A stretch of 64,000 nt of DNA from Paracoccaceae bacterium (GTDB lineage: Bacteria > Pseudomonadota > Alphaproteobacteria > Rhodobacterales > Rhodobacteraceae), in assembly GCA_004153385.1 (NCBI GenBank), contig SDAL01000001.1:372001-436000 (forward strand). Direction: 5' to 3'. Of the stretch, positions 27,941 through 36,781 are shown piece by piece; the first letter of the stretch is position 1, and every line of letters starts with the position of its first letter. Below the pieces are notes generated by a model. It was not told the DNA's origin, made no database searches, and saw only the letters and a program-made list of their open reading frames with translations. The translations under genes and the position numbers were made by a program.

Positions 27941-29167
27941 ATGTCGATGGCCCAACAAGAAAATCATGGCGTAGAGCCGAAAGGCATTCGCGCCTATCTG
28001 ACAGCGCACCTGCGTGAATACGGGCTGCTTTTTGCCCTGATCGCGATCATGGTGTTCTTCCAGATCGTAACGGGTGGCACGCTTTTGCGTCCCGTCAACC
28101 TCAACAACCTGATCTTGCAAAACAGCTATATCATTATCATGGCGCTTGGCATGCTGATCGTGATTGTCTCTGGCAATATCGATCTGTCGGTCGGCTCGGT
28201 CATGGGGTTCATCGGGGCGCTGGCCGCCGTGATGGTGGTTGAAATGGACTTTTCCATGACCATGACCATCGCCGTTTGTGTGGTTGTGGGCGGTGTTATC
28301 GGCGCGGCGCAAGGCTACTGGGTGGCCTATTGGAAGATCCCGTCGTTCATCGTGACGCTGGCCGGGATGCTGGTCTTCCGCGGGCTGAGCCTTTGGTTGC
28401 TTGATGGACAATCGGTTGGTCCGTTCCCGCGCGAATTCCAGCAGATCTCCACCGGTTTTGTGGATGATTTCCTGCCGGGTGGGCCGGTGATCGCCGAAAT
28501 GCTTGGCGCACGGTTCTTCAATATGCTGGCGTTTGTGGCCGGTATCGTGGCGGCACTTTACGTGGTGTGGTCAGGACTGCGCGCGCGCGCGCGCCACAAA
28601 GCCTACGGGATCGAAGACGAACCGATGGGCTTTTTCATTGCCCGTATCGGGATCATCGCCTTGGCGCTGCTGTTCATCATGTACAAACTCGCCACCTATC
28701 GCGGGCTTCCCAATGTGATGATCACCATGGCCGTTCTGACCATCATCTACGCATTCATCACTGAAAAGACGACACTGGGCCGGCGTGTCTATGCGCTTGG
28801 TGGCAACGAGAAAGCATCGAAGCTTTCGGGCATCAAGACAGAGCGTCTGACATTCTTCGCCTTCGTCAATATGGGTGTTCTGGCAGCGATCGCGGGCCTT
28901 GTGTTCGCCGCGCGTCTGAACACGGCGACCCCCAAGGCCGGTTTCGCGCTGGAGCTGGATGTGATCGCGGCTGTGTTCATCGGCGGTGCGTCCATGTCGG
29001 GCGGTGTCGGCAAGATCGTGGGCGCGGTCACGGGCGCATTCCTGATGGGGGTTCTCAACAACGGGATGAGCCTTCTGGGGATCGGGATCGATTACCAGCA
29101 GATGATCAAGGGGCTGGTCCTACTGGCCGCTGTTATTTTCGACGTCTACAACAAACAGAAAGGCTGA
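27941..29167 (+). CDS. gguB: Sugar ABC transporter permease GguB
   Basis: A 408-residue CUT2-class permease with about ten membrane segments. The family pieces are clear: NNLILQNSYIIIMALGMLIVIVSGNIDLSVGSVMGFIG, IPSFIVTLAGMLVFRGLSLW, ALGGNEKASKLSGI and the C-terminal GMSLLGIGIDYQQMIKGLVLL. A (GC)8 tract at 28579-28594 encodes a cytoplasmic RARARHK loop. GGGGAG precedes ATG 27941. It completes the ChvE-GguAB importer. Confidence 0.93.
   Translation: MSMAQQENHGVEPKGIRAYLTAHLREYGLLFALIAIMVFFQIVTGGTLLRPVNLNNLILQNSYIIIMALGMLIVIVSGNIDLSVGSVMGFIGALAAVMVVEMDFSMTMTIAVCVVVGGVIGAAQGYWVAYWKIPSFIVTLAGMLVFRGLSLWLLDGQSVGPFPREFQQISTGFVDDFLPGGPVIAEMLGARFFNMLAFVAGIVAALYVVWSGLRARARHKAYGIEDEPMGFFIARIGIIALALLFIMYKLATYRGLPNVMITMAVLTIIYAFITEKTTLGRRVYALGGNEKASKLSGIKTERLTFFAFVNMGVLAAIAGLVFAARLNTATPKAGFALELDVIAAVFIGGASMSGGVGKIVGAVTGAFLMGVLNNGMSLLGIGIDYQQMIKGLVLLAAVIFDVYNKQKG
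28579..28594. repeat. (GC)8 dinucleotide tract inside gguB
   Basis: Sixteen bases of alternating GC within the coding sequence for an Arg/Ala-rich cytoplasmic loop. A slippage of one unit would shift the frame of the permease. Confidence 0.7.
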
Positions 29168-29171
29168 GCAG

Positions 29172-30914
29172 ATGGTATTCAAAGCTGCAAAATGGCCCCG
29201 CAGATTACGTTCTCAGGAATGGTACGAAGGCTCGGGCCGCGATACGATCTATCATCGCGGCTGGTTAAAGAACCAGGGCTATCCCCATGATATGTTTGAC
29301 GGACGTCCGATTATCGGTATCCTTAATACATGGTCCGATCTGACGCCGTGCAACGGACATCTGCGTGAACTGGCGGAAAAGGTTCGCACCGGTATCCTCG
29401 AGGCTGGCGGCTTTCCGGTCGAAGTGCCGGTGTTCTCGGCCTCGGAAAACACGTTCCGCCCGACGGCGATGATGTACCGCAATCTGGCGGCCCTCGCGAC
29501 CGAAGAGGCGATCCGCGGACAGCCGATGGACGGGTGCGTGTTGCTGGTGGGCTGCGATAAAACCACACCATCGTTGATGATGGCTGCAGCCTCCGTGGAT
29601 CTGCCGTCGATCGTGGTGACCGGTGGGCCGATGCTGAACGGCTATTTCCGTGGCGAACGGGTCGGATCGGGCACCCATCTTTGGAAATTCTCCGAGGCCG
29701 TAAAGGCGGGCGAGATGACCCAGGAGGAGTTCCTTGAGGCCGAGCAGAGCATGTCGCGCTCTTCGGGCACGTGCAACACCATGGGCACCGCCTCGACCAT
29801 GGCCTCCATGGCGGAATCGCTGGGTATGAGCCTGTCGGGCAATGCGGCCATTCCGGCCGTTGACAGCCGCCGCCGTGTGATGGCGCAGCTTTCGGGCCGG
29901 CGCATCGTCGATATGGTCAAGGATGATCTGAAACCATCCGATGTGATGACCAAACAGGCCTTTGAAAATGCAATCCGCACCAACGCGGCCATCGGTGGCT
30001 CGACCAATGCGGTCATCCACCTGCTGGCAATGGCGGGCCGTGTCGGCGTCGATCTGACGCTGGATGATTGGGATCGCTGTGGTCGTGATGTGCCAACGAT
30101 CGTCAACCTGATGCCATCGGGTAAGTATCTGATGGAAGAATTCTATTATGCCGGTGGGTTACCGGTTGTTCTTAAACGTCTGGGTGAAGCAGGGCAGCTG
30201 CATAAAGATGCGTTGACTGTGTCCGGTGGTCCGATCTGGGACGAGGTCAAGGACGTGACCAACCACAACGAAGACGTCATTCTGCCGGTCGAAAAAGCCT
30301 TGACCCAGTCGGGCGGTATCGTGGTGTTACGCGGAAATCTGGCCCCGAAAGGGGCTGTATTGAAACCCTCTGCGGCGTCAGAGCATCTGATGCAGCACCG
30401 CGGGCGTGCCGTCGTGTTCGAGGATATCGATGACTACAAGGCCAAGATCAACGACGAGGATCTGGACATCGACGAAACCTGCATCATGGTTTTGAAAAAC
30501 TGTGGTCCGAAAGGCTATCCGGGCATGGCAGAGGTCGGCAATATGGGCCTTCCGCCGAAAGTGCTGCGCAAGGGGATCACGGATATGATCCGTATTTCCG
30601 ACGCGCGCATGTCGGGCACAGCTTATGGCACGGTTATTTTGCACACCTCGCCTGAGGCCGCCGCAGGGGGGCCGCTGGCCGTCGTGCAAAACGGCGATAT
30701 GATCGAAGTCGATGTGGCCACCCGCAAGGTGCATCTGGATATTTCGCAGGCTGATCTGGACGCACGCCTTGCGGCATGGACCCCCAAACACGAACTGGGT
30801 GAAAGCGGCTATTTGTGGCTGCACCAGAACCATGTCGAGGGGGCAGATACCGGCGCGGATCTCGGGTTTTTGAAAGGCTGCCGCGGTTCGGCCGTCGGGA
30901 AGGACAGCCACTAA
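29172..30914 (+). CDS. L-arabinonate/D-galactonate dehydratase, IlvD/Edd family
   Basis: A 580-residue dehydratase very like the L-arabinonate dehydratase of Rhizobium leguminosarum and Azospirillum. It removes water from sugar acids to give 2-keto-3-deoxy acids. Fe-S ligand cysteines fall at Cys60 (TPCNGHL), Cys128 (GCDKTTPS, with Lys130 beside it) and Cys201 (SGTCNTMGTAST). Characterised members also act on D-galactonate and D-fuconate, which fits an operon that has lower branches for both pentose and hexose products. Starts 4 bases after gguB and ends overlapping the dehydrogenase as TAATG. Confidence 0.9.
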   Translation: MVFKAAKWPRRLRSQEWYEGSGRDTIYHRGWLKNQGYPHDMFDGRPIIGILNTWSDLTPCNGHLRELAEKVRTGILEAGGFPVEVPVFSASENTFRPTAMMYRNLAALATEEAIRGQPMDGCVLLVGCDKTTPSLMMAAASVDLPSIVVTGGPMLNGYFRGERVGSGTHLWKFSEAVKAGEMTQEEFLEAEQSMSRSSGTCNTMGTASTMASMAESLGMSLSGNAAIPAVDSRRRVMAQLSGRRIVDMVKDDLKPSDVMTKQAFENAIRTNAAIGGSTNAVIHLLAMAGRVGVDLTLDDWDRCGRDVPTIVNLMPSGKYLMEEFYYAGGLPVVLKRLGEAGQLHKDALTVSGGPIWDEVKDVTNHNEDVILPVEKALTQSGGIVVLRGNLAPKGAVLKPSAASEHLMQHRGRAVVFEDIDDYKAKINDEDLDIDETCIMVLKNCGPKGYPGMAEVGNMGLPPKVLRKGITDMIRISDARMSGTAYGTVILHTSPEAAAGGPLAVVQNGDMIEVDVATRKVHLDISQADLDARLAAWTPKHELGESGYLWLHQNHVEGADTGADLGFLKGCRGSAVGKDSH

Positions 30915-31834
30915 TGGATATCGCGCTTGTCGGGATCGGAAAGATCGCCCGCGACCAGCACGTGCCCGCCATTCGTGAGAGTGCGGACTGGCGGCTGGCG
31001 GCCACGGTGTCGCGCAGCGGCACAGTCGATGGTGTTCCAGCCTATGACGATATGCAGGAAATGCTTGGCGATAACCCGGGTATCCGTGTCGTGTCGCTGT
31101 GCATGCCGCCTGTGCCGAGGTTTGCCTATGCGCGTCAGGCGCTTCTGGCGGGCCGGCATGTGATGTTGGAAAAACCGCCCGGTGCCGGTTTGGCGGAATG
31201 CTATGCTCTGGCAGATATTGCCCGTGCCCAAGGGCTTTCGCTTTATGCCACATGGCATTCGCGCCGCGCGGATATGGTGCCTGCGGCCAAGGCGTGGCTG
31301 GCGGACAAAACCCTGCGTCGTTTGCAGATCACATGGAAAGAGGATGTGCGCCGTTGGCATCCCGGTCAGGACTGGATCTGGCAGGCCGGTGGTATGGGGG
31401 TGTTCGATCCCGGTATAAACGCGCTGTCGATCCTGTCGGAAATCCTGCCCGAACCGGTTCATGTGCAAACCGCCACGCTCGAGGTGCCTGAGAATTGCCA
31501 GACCCCGATTGCCGCTCGCATGGGCTTTTGGCATCCCACGGCCGAGGTCGGGGCAGAGTTCGATTTCCGTCAGGAAGGCGAGCAGATCTGGCAGATCGAG
31601 GCCGAAACAGACGAAGGCCGCATGTGTCTGTCCGATGGCGGTGCACGCCTTGCCATCGACGGTGTGCCAGGGGGGGATGCCGCACCGTTGGGGGGCGAGT
31701 ATCCGCGGCTTTATGATGATATGGCGCGGCTTGTGAGTGCAGGCGGCTGCGATATGGATCTGGCACCGCTGCGCCATGTCGCGGACGCTTTCATGCTGGG
31801 CGAGCGGATCATCGTGGAGGCGTTTCATGACTGA
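30914..31834 (+). CDS. Gfo/Idh/MocA oxidoreductase: L-arabinose / D-galactose 1-dehydrogenase
   Basis: A 306-residue NAD(P)-dependent dehydrogenase resembling Azospirillum L-arabinose 1-dehydrogenase and Pseudomonas galactose dehydrogenase. It oxidises the aldose at C1 to the lactone. The Rossmann start is MDIALVGIGKIARDQHVPAI, the catalytic motif is MLEKPPG near residue 82, and WHSRRADMVPAA and GVFDPGINALSIL follow. The ATG shares a base with the dehydratase stop (TAATG); the 3' end overlaps the epimerase start by 8 bases. First enzyme of the pathway. Confidence 0.88.
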   Translation: MDIALVGIGKIARDQHVPAIRESADWRLAATVSRSGTVDGVPAYDDMQEMLGDNPGIRVVSLCMPPVPRFAYARQALLAGRHVMLEKPPGAGLAECYALADIARAQGLSLYATWHSRRADMVPAAKAWLADKTLRRLQITWKEDVRRWHPGQDWIWQAGGMGVFDPGINALSILSEILPEPVHVQTATLEVPENCQTPIAARMGFWHPTAEVGAEFDFRQEGEQIWQIEAETDEGRMCLSDGGARLAIDGVPGGDAAPLGGEYPRLYDDMARLVSAGGCDMDLAPLRHVADAFMLGERIIVEAFHD

Positions 31835-32792
31835 GCAAGACACCATCACCGACTTCGGCACCACCCCCGACGGGCAATCCGTCAAACGTGTGCGCATAGA
31901 AGGCGGCGGTCTGAGTGCGCATGTGATCACGTGGGGGGCAAGCCTTCAGGATTTGCGTCTTGAGGGGCACGACGGTGGTCTTGTGCTGGGGGCCGATACG
32001 TTCGAGCCCTATCTTGGCACGCTGCGCTTTTGCGGGGCGGTCGTGGGGCCGGTGGCAAACCGGATTGCCAAGGGGCGCGCGCCGCTTAACGGGCGTGTGC
32101 TGGAGCTGGCCACGAACGAGGGCGACACCACCTTGCATGGCGGGCCGCAGGCGATTGGCCAGCAAAACTGGGCACTGGCTGATCATGGCACCGATTATGC
32201 GGTCATGCGGCTGGATATTGCGGATGGTATGAACGGGTTCGCAGGCCCGATCTCGCTGAATGTGCGTTACGCGATAGAGGAGGGCGCATTGGTCATCGCC
32301 ATCACCGGCCAGTCCACCCGGCCCGTGCTGCTGAACCCCGCCCATCACGGCTACTGGAGTTTGGGTGCCCGCGACCTTTCGCAATGCAGGCTTGCTATCA
32401 ACGCGGATCGCTACCTGCCGGTAGATGATAAAAAAATCCCCTTGGGCGCGCCTGCGCCTGTGGCCGGTAGCGTCTTCGATTATCGTACGGCTGCGGACAT
32501 CGCGGATGTGGATCATAACTTCTGCCTGAATGCGCCTGACGAGCAGACCCCATGGGCCTGCCAGCTGGAAAGTGACCGGCTTCGGATGCAGCTGTTCACC
32601 GATGCACCGGGGTTGCAGGTGTATAACGGGGCGCATTTGCCCGACCCATTCGGGCCGCGCCGCGGCCTTGCGCTGGAGCCGCAATTCTGGCCCGACGCAC
32701 CCAATCAAGCAGGCTACCCGCCTATTGTCACAACTGCCGAGGCGCCGTTTTCACAAACGAGCCGCTTCACCTTTTCTCGACTGGATATATGA
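31827..32792 (+). CDS. Aldose 1-epimerase (mutarotase)
   Basis: A 321-residue GalM-type epimerase that interconverts alpha and beta anomers, providing the form used by the 1-dehydrogenase. The family motifs are present: NRIAKGRAPLNG, LHGGPQAIGQQNW, LLNPAHHGYWSLG (catalytic His region), DHNFCL and LALEPQFWPDAPNQ (catalytic Glu). Start at 31827 overlaps the dehydrogenase end (ATGACTGA); the end overlaps the next gene as ATGATGA. Confidence 0.9.
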   Translation: MTEQDTITDFGTTPDGQSVKRVRIEGGGLSAHVITWGASLQDLRLEGHDGGLVLGADTFEPYLGTLRFCGAVVGPVANRIAKGRAPLNGRVLELATNEGDTTLHGGPQAIGQQNWALADHGTDYAVMRLDIADGMNGFAGPISLNVRYAIEEGALVIAITGQSTRPVLLNPAHHGYWSLGARDLSQCRLAINADRYLPVDDKKIPLGAPAPVAGSVFDYRTAADIADVDHNFCLNAPDEQTPWACQLESDRLRMQLFTDAPGLQVYNGAHLPDPFGPRRGLALEPQFWPDAPNQAGYPPIVTTAEAPFSQTSRFTFSRLDI

Positions 32793-33709
32793 TGACTCAA
32801 GCACTGACAGGTATTTTCCCCGTAGCACCGACGCCCTTCCATGACGATGGCGCCCTCGATTGCGAGGGGATGAAACGCGTACTCGACTGTATGATCGATC
32901 AAGGCGTCGACGGGATCTGTATTCTGGCCAACTATTCCGAGCAGTTCCTGATTTCCGATGCCGAGCGCGAAACACTGACGCGTCTGTGTATCGAACATGT
33001 TGCTGGACGTGTGCCGGTGATCGTGACCATCAGCCATTTCGCCACCGAGATTGTGGTGGAACGGGCGAAGCTTGCCGAAAGCTGTGGCGCGGCTATGGTT
33101 ATGATGATGCCCCCTTATCATGGGGTTGGTCTTGTTCCGGCGCCCAAGGGGATTTTCGAGCATTTCGCCGCTGTGTCTGATGCGATCTCGATCCCGATCA
33201 TGATTCAGGATGCGCCGTTGTCAGGCGTATCACTGCCGGTTCCGCTGCTGGTGGATATGGCGCAAAAGCTTGAACAGGTCAGCTATTTCAAGATCGAAGT
33301 ACCCTATGCGGCCGATAAACTCGCCGCCCTGATCGAGGCAGGTGGCAAACATATCGTCGGCCCGTTCGACGGCGAGGAAGCGGTCACTTTGCTGGCCGAT
33401 CTGGATGCCGGGGCGACAGGTACGATGACATCCGCACTCCAGCCGGAACTAATACGACAAATCGTGGTTGATTATCGGGATGGGCGCAGCGATGCTGCTC
33501 TTGCACAATGGCAGCGCTGTCTGCCACTAATCAACCACGAAAACCGCCAATGCGGTTTGCGCGCGGCCAAAACCGTGATGATGGAGGGGGGCGTGATCGG
33601 GTCCGATCGTGTACGCCATCCCCTCACGGCGATGAGCCCGCGCACCAAAGACCGACTGATCCAGATGGCGCGGGATCTTGATGTGATCGCGCTACGCTGG
33701 GGCAAATGA
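32789..33709 (+). CDS. L-2-keto-3-deoxyarabonate dehydratase (DHDPS family)
   Basis: A 306-residue protein of the dihydrodipicolinate synthase/N-acetylneuraminate lyase family, matching AraD of Azospirillum. It dehydrates L-2-keto-3-deoxyarabonate to alpha-ketoglutarate semialdehyde. The barrel start GIFPVAPTPFHDDGALD, MMPPYHG (family Tyr), and the Schiff-base Lys in SYFKIEVP are visible. Its neighbours (the arabonate dehydratase upstream, the semialdehyde dehydrogenase downstream) make the pentose assignment much more likely than an aldolase or DapA. Confidence 0.86.
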   Translation: MMTQALTGIFPVAPTPFHDDGALDCEGMKRVLDCMIDQGVDGICILANYSEQFLISDAERETLTRLCIEHVAGRVPVIVTISHFATEIVVERAKLAESCGAAMVMMMPPYHGVGLVPAPKGIFEHFAAVSDAISIPIMIQDAPLSGVSLPVPLLVDMAQKLEQVSYFKIEVPYAADKLAALIEAGGKHIVGPFDGEEAVTLLADLDAGATGTMTSALQPELIRQIVVDYRDGRSDAALAQWQRCLPLINHENRQCGLRAAKTVMMEGGVIGSDRVRHPLTAMSPRTKDRLIQMARDLDVIALRWGK

Positions 33710-33720
33710 AAGGACTAGGA

Positions 33721-35229
33721 ATGACTTTTACACCGCACGGAAAGCACTTGATTGATGGGGCTTGGGTCGATGGATCGGCCAGCTTTACATCGGCAGAGGG
33801 CTTCACCATCGGTTCCGCTACCGCAGCCGATGTGGATCGCGCAGCCAAAGCGGCCGAGGCATCCTTTGCCGCCTACAGCGCGACCACCCGTGGCCAGCGC
33901 GCGGACTTCCTGCGCGCAATCGCCGACGAGATCGAATCGCGTGGCGAGACGATCACCGAGGTGGGCACCCGGGAATCCTCGCTCCCCGAGGGTCGCCTGA
34001 ATGGCGAGCGGGGCCGTACGACCGGTCAGCTGCGCATGTTTGCCGATCACATCGAGGCAGGGGATTACCTTGATCGCCGCTTTGACAGTGCCTTGCCCGA
34101 CCGCCAGCCCGCGCCGCGCCCTGATATGCGCATGATCCAGCGCCCGATCGGCCCGGTTGCCGTCTTTGGTGCGTCGAACTTCCCGTTGGCTTTCTCCACC
34201 GCCGGTGGGGATACGGCCGCAGCCCTTGCCGCTGGCTGTCCCGTGATCGTCAAGGGCCACCCCGCCCATCCGGGCACAGGCGAGATCGTGGCAGAGGCGA
34301 TTTTGGCGGCGCAATCGCGTTGCAACATGCCCTCCGGTACGTTCCAGATCCTGCAAGGCGAGACGCATGAATTCGGCGGCGCGCTGGTGCAGCATCCGCT
34401 GATCAAGGCTGTCGGCTTCACAGGGTCGCTCGGGGCAGGTCGCGCGCTGTACGATCTGTGTGCAAAACGTCCAGAACCGATCCCGTTCTTCGGCGAGCTG
34501 GGGTCGATCAACCCGGTATTCGTGATGCCAGAGGCGCTCAAGGCGCGCGGCGAGGAACTGGGCAAAGGCTGGGCCGGATCGCTGACGATGGGCGCAGGCC
34601 AGTTCTGCACCAATCCGGGCGTGGTGCTTGTGCAGGCAGGTGATGCGGCTGACGCGTTTACCGAAGCGGCACGCGCGACGCTGTCGGACACCGGCCCGCA
34701 GGTCATGCTGACCGATGGCATTGCCGATGCCTATCGCAAAGGCGCCGAGAAACTCGCCGGTTTGGGCGGGGTTCAGGCTGTACTGAAAACCAGCTGTGCG
34801 GATCGTCAGGCAACCCCGTTCCTGTTCCGTGTCACCGCCGAGGAGTTTTTGGCGGATGAAGAGCTGTCCGAGGAAGTCTTTGGCCCGCTGGGTGTCATCA
34901 TCACCTGTAAAGACGCACAGCAAATGCTGGACGTTGCCGCACGTTTTGAAGGGCAGCTGACAGCAACCCTTCAGATGGATGACGCCGACACCGAAACCGC
35001 ACGTCCTTTCGTTCCGGTGCTGGAGCGCAAAGCGGGCCGTATTCTGGTCAACGGTTTCCCCACAGGTGTGGAAGTTGCCGATACGATGGTTCACGGGGGG
35101 CCTTATCCTGCCTCCACCAATTTCGGGGCAACCTCGGTGGGCACCATGTCGATCCGTCGTTTCCTGCGTCCGGTCTGCTATCAGAACCTGCCGCAGGCGC
35201 TGCTGCCTGACGATCTGCAGGGTGCATGA
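33721..35229 (+). CDS. Alpha-ketoglutarate semialdehyde dehydrogenase
   Basis: A 502-residue aldehyde dehydrogenase oxidising alpha-ketoglutarate semialdehyde to alpha-ketoglutarate, the last step of the oxidative arabinose pathway. RPIGPVAVFGASNFPLAFS marks the cofactor domain, GFTGSLGAG the NAD-binding turn, ELGSINPVFV the general-base Glu, and GAGQFCTNPG the nucleophilic Cys. AAAGGA precedes ATG 33721. The 3' end overlaps dgoK as ATGATGA. Confidence 0.9.
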   Translation: MTFTPHGKHLIDGAWVDGSASFTSAEGFTIGSATAADVDRAAKAAEASFAAYSATTRGQRADFLRAIADEIESRGETITEVGTRESSLPEGRLNGERGRTTGQLRMFADHIEAGDYLDRRFDSALPDRQPAPRPDMRMIQRPIGPVAVFGASNFPLAFSTAGGDTAAALAAGCPVIVKGHPAHPGTGEIVAEAILAAQSRCNMPSGTFQILQGETHEFGGALVQHPLIKAVGFTGSLGAGRALYDLCAKRPEPIPFFGELGSINPVFVMPEALKARGEELGKGWAGSLTMGAGQFCTNPGVVLVQAGDAADAFTEAARATLSDTGPQVMLTDGIADAYRKGAEKLAGLGGVQAVLKTSCADRQATPFLFRVTAEEFLADEELSEEVFGPLGVIITCKDAQQMLDVAARFEGQLTATLQMDDADTETARPFVPVLERKAGRILVNGFPTGVEVADTMVHGGPYPASTNFGATSVGTMSIRRFLRPVCYQNLPQALLPDDLQGA

Positions 35230-36143
35230 TGCGTAACTGGATTGCTGTTGATTGGGGCACATCGTCCCTGAGGGCATGGCATATGTCGCCAGCCGATGTG
35301 GTTCTGGATCAACGGCGGTCCGATCAAGGAATGGGCGGGCTTGCACCGGACGCGTTCGAGCCCGCCTTGCTCACCCTTGTGGCCGACTGGCTGGAGGGAC
35401 GAGATACAACGGATGTCGTGATTTGCGGTATGGCCGGGGCACGTCAAGGCTGGCAGGAGGCCCCGTATCAAGCGGTGCCTTGCGCCCCTGTTGGGCCATC
35501 TGTGGCTGTAAAAACCCGCGATCCGCGCCTGAACGTGCATCTTCTTGCCGGGCTTTGCCAGAATGAGCCTGCCGACGTCATGCGCGGCGAGGAAACCCAG
35601 ATCGCCGGTTATATGGCGCAAAACCCCACCGTATCGGGTGTGCTTTGCTTGCCCGGCACCCATAGTAAGTGGGCGCGTATCACGGGCGGCAAGGTCACCG
35701 GATTTACCACCGCGATGACGGGCGAGGTATTTTCGCTTTTGTCGAAAAAGTCCGTCTTGCGGTTCAATACGGCTGATGGGTGGGATGATGATGCGTTTGC
35801 CCGCGCAGTGCGCGAGGGCGCGCAACGCGCTGACGCGCTTCTGACCACGCTTTTCTCTCTGCGTGCGGGCGGGTTGTTGGCTGATGTGCCTGCGGGCGCA
35901 TCGCGCGCGCGTCTGTCGGGCCTATTGATCGGGGCCGAATGTGCATCCTGTCTGCGCCCGGGCGACGCACCCGTCATCATCGGTGATGAAAAGCTGGGCG
36001 CGCTTTATCACAGCGCCTTCAATGCCATGGGAATAAGCAGCGCTCTTGCGGACGGGGACGGGCTGACACGGGCCGGATTATGTGCGGCCCATCGCGTGAT
36101 CGCATCGCGCACAGGCGTTGATAGCACGGGCGTTGATAAGTGA
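35226..36143 (+). CDS. dgoK: 2-dehydro-3-deoxygalactonokinase
   Basis: A 305-residue sugar-acid kinase that phosphorylates 2-keto-3-deoxygalactonate, the hexose branch product of the dehydratase. The N-terminal AVDWGTSSLRAW phosphate-binding motif, ICGMAGARQGW, LPGTHSKWA and GLLIGAECAS stretches fit DgoK. Start ATG 35226 overlaps the upstream stop. The last codons contain a short duplication (GGCGTTGATA twice) encoding GVDSTGVDK, a recent-looking extension with no obvious effect. Confidence 0.9.
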   Translation: MMRNWIAVDWGTSSLRAWHMSPADVVLDQRRSDQGMGGLAPDAFEPALLTLVADWLEGRDTTDVVICGMAGARQGWQEAPYQAVPCAPVGPSVAVKTRDPRLNVHLLAGLCQNEPADVMRGEETQIAGYMAQNPTVSGVLCLPGTHSKWARITGGKVTGFTTAMTGEVFSLLSKKSVLRFNTADGWDDDAFARAVREGAQRADALLTTLFSLRAGGLLADVPAGASRARLSGLLIGAECASCLRPGDAPVIIGDEKLGALYHSAFNAMGISSALADGDGLTRAGLCAAHRVIASRTGVDSTGVDK

Positions 36144-36175
36144 ATATGCGCAAGAATTGAACTGGAGTATTTGAC

Positions 36176-36781
36176 ATGAGCCGGAATATCGTTGCCATCC
36201 TGCGCGGGATTACCCCGCCAGAGGCGCTCGAGATCACCGATGCGCTGATCGAGGCAGGCATCACCCGCATCGAAGTGCCGCTGAATTCGCCCGATGCTTT
36301 GACCTCTATCGCACAAATGGTCGATCATGCGGGGGACCGCGCGCTGCTTGGGGCCGGTACGGTGCTGACCACCCGCGATGTGGCGGATGTGGCCGATACG
36401 GGCGCCAAGCTTATCGTGTCGCCCGATACCAACCCCGAGGTGATCAAGGCGACCAAAGCGGCGGGCCTGACCTCGCTGCCCGGGTGTTTCACCCCGTCAG
36501 AGGCTTTTGCTGCCCTGCGGGCCGGGGCCGATGGGCTGAAGCTGTTTCCCGGCGATCTGATCGGTCCCAAAGGGCTGCGCGCGATGGCCGTGGTGATCCC
36601 CAAAGGCACCGAAATCTGGGCCGTAGGCGGTGCGGGCGCCGATAATCTGTCCGAATGGGTGGCTGCGGGGGCCTCGGGCGTCGGTGTGGGCGGTGCGCTT
36701 TACCGTCCCGGCGATGATGCGGCAACCATCGGTGCGCGTGCACGCGCTCTTGTGGAGGCATATGACAAGGCATTCGGATGA
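36176..36781 (+). CDS. dgoA: 2-dehydro-3-deoxy-6-phosphogalactonate aldolase
   Basis: A 201-residue class I aldolase of the KDPG/KDPGal type, cleaving 2-keto-3-deoxy-6-phosphogalactonate to pyruvate and glyceraldehyde 3-phosphate. IVAILRGITP starts the barrel with the catalytic Arg-Gly. GAGTVLT, SPDTNPEVI, LPGCFTPSEAF and the Schiff-base Lys in GLKLFPGD are visible. Position directly after dgoK supports the galactonate rather than gluconate form. The 3' end overlaps the lactonase start (ATGATGA). Confidence 0.93.
   Translation: MSRNIVAILRGITPPEALEITDALIEAGITRIEVPLNSPDALTSIAQMVDHAGDRALLGAGTVLTTRDVADVADTGAKLIVSPDTNPEVIKATKAAGLTSLPGCFTPSEAFAALRAGADGLKLFPGDLIGPKGLRAMAVVIPKGTEIWAVGGAGADNLSEWVAAGASGVGVGGALYRPGDDAATIGARARALVEAYDKAFG

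Noticed and set aside
33715-35346. 543-codon minus-strand frame across the aldehyde dehydrogenase
   Set aside because: Shadow of a well-conserved gene; Cys/Arg/Gln-rich translation without domains.
36100-36143. Short duplication GGCGTTGATA at the end of dgoK as a possible attachment site
   Set aside because: Only about ten bases, within one gene, with no integrase nearby; better explained as a local coding duplication.
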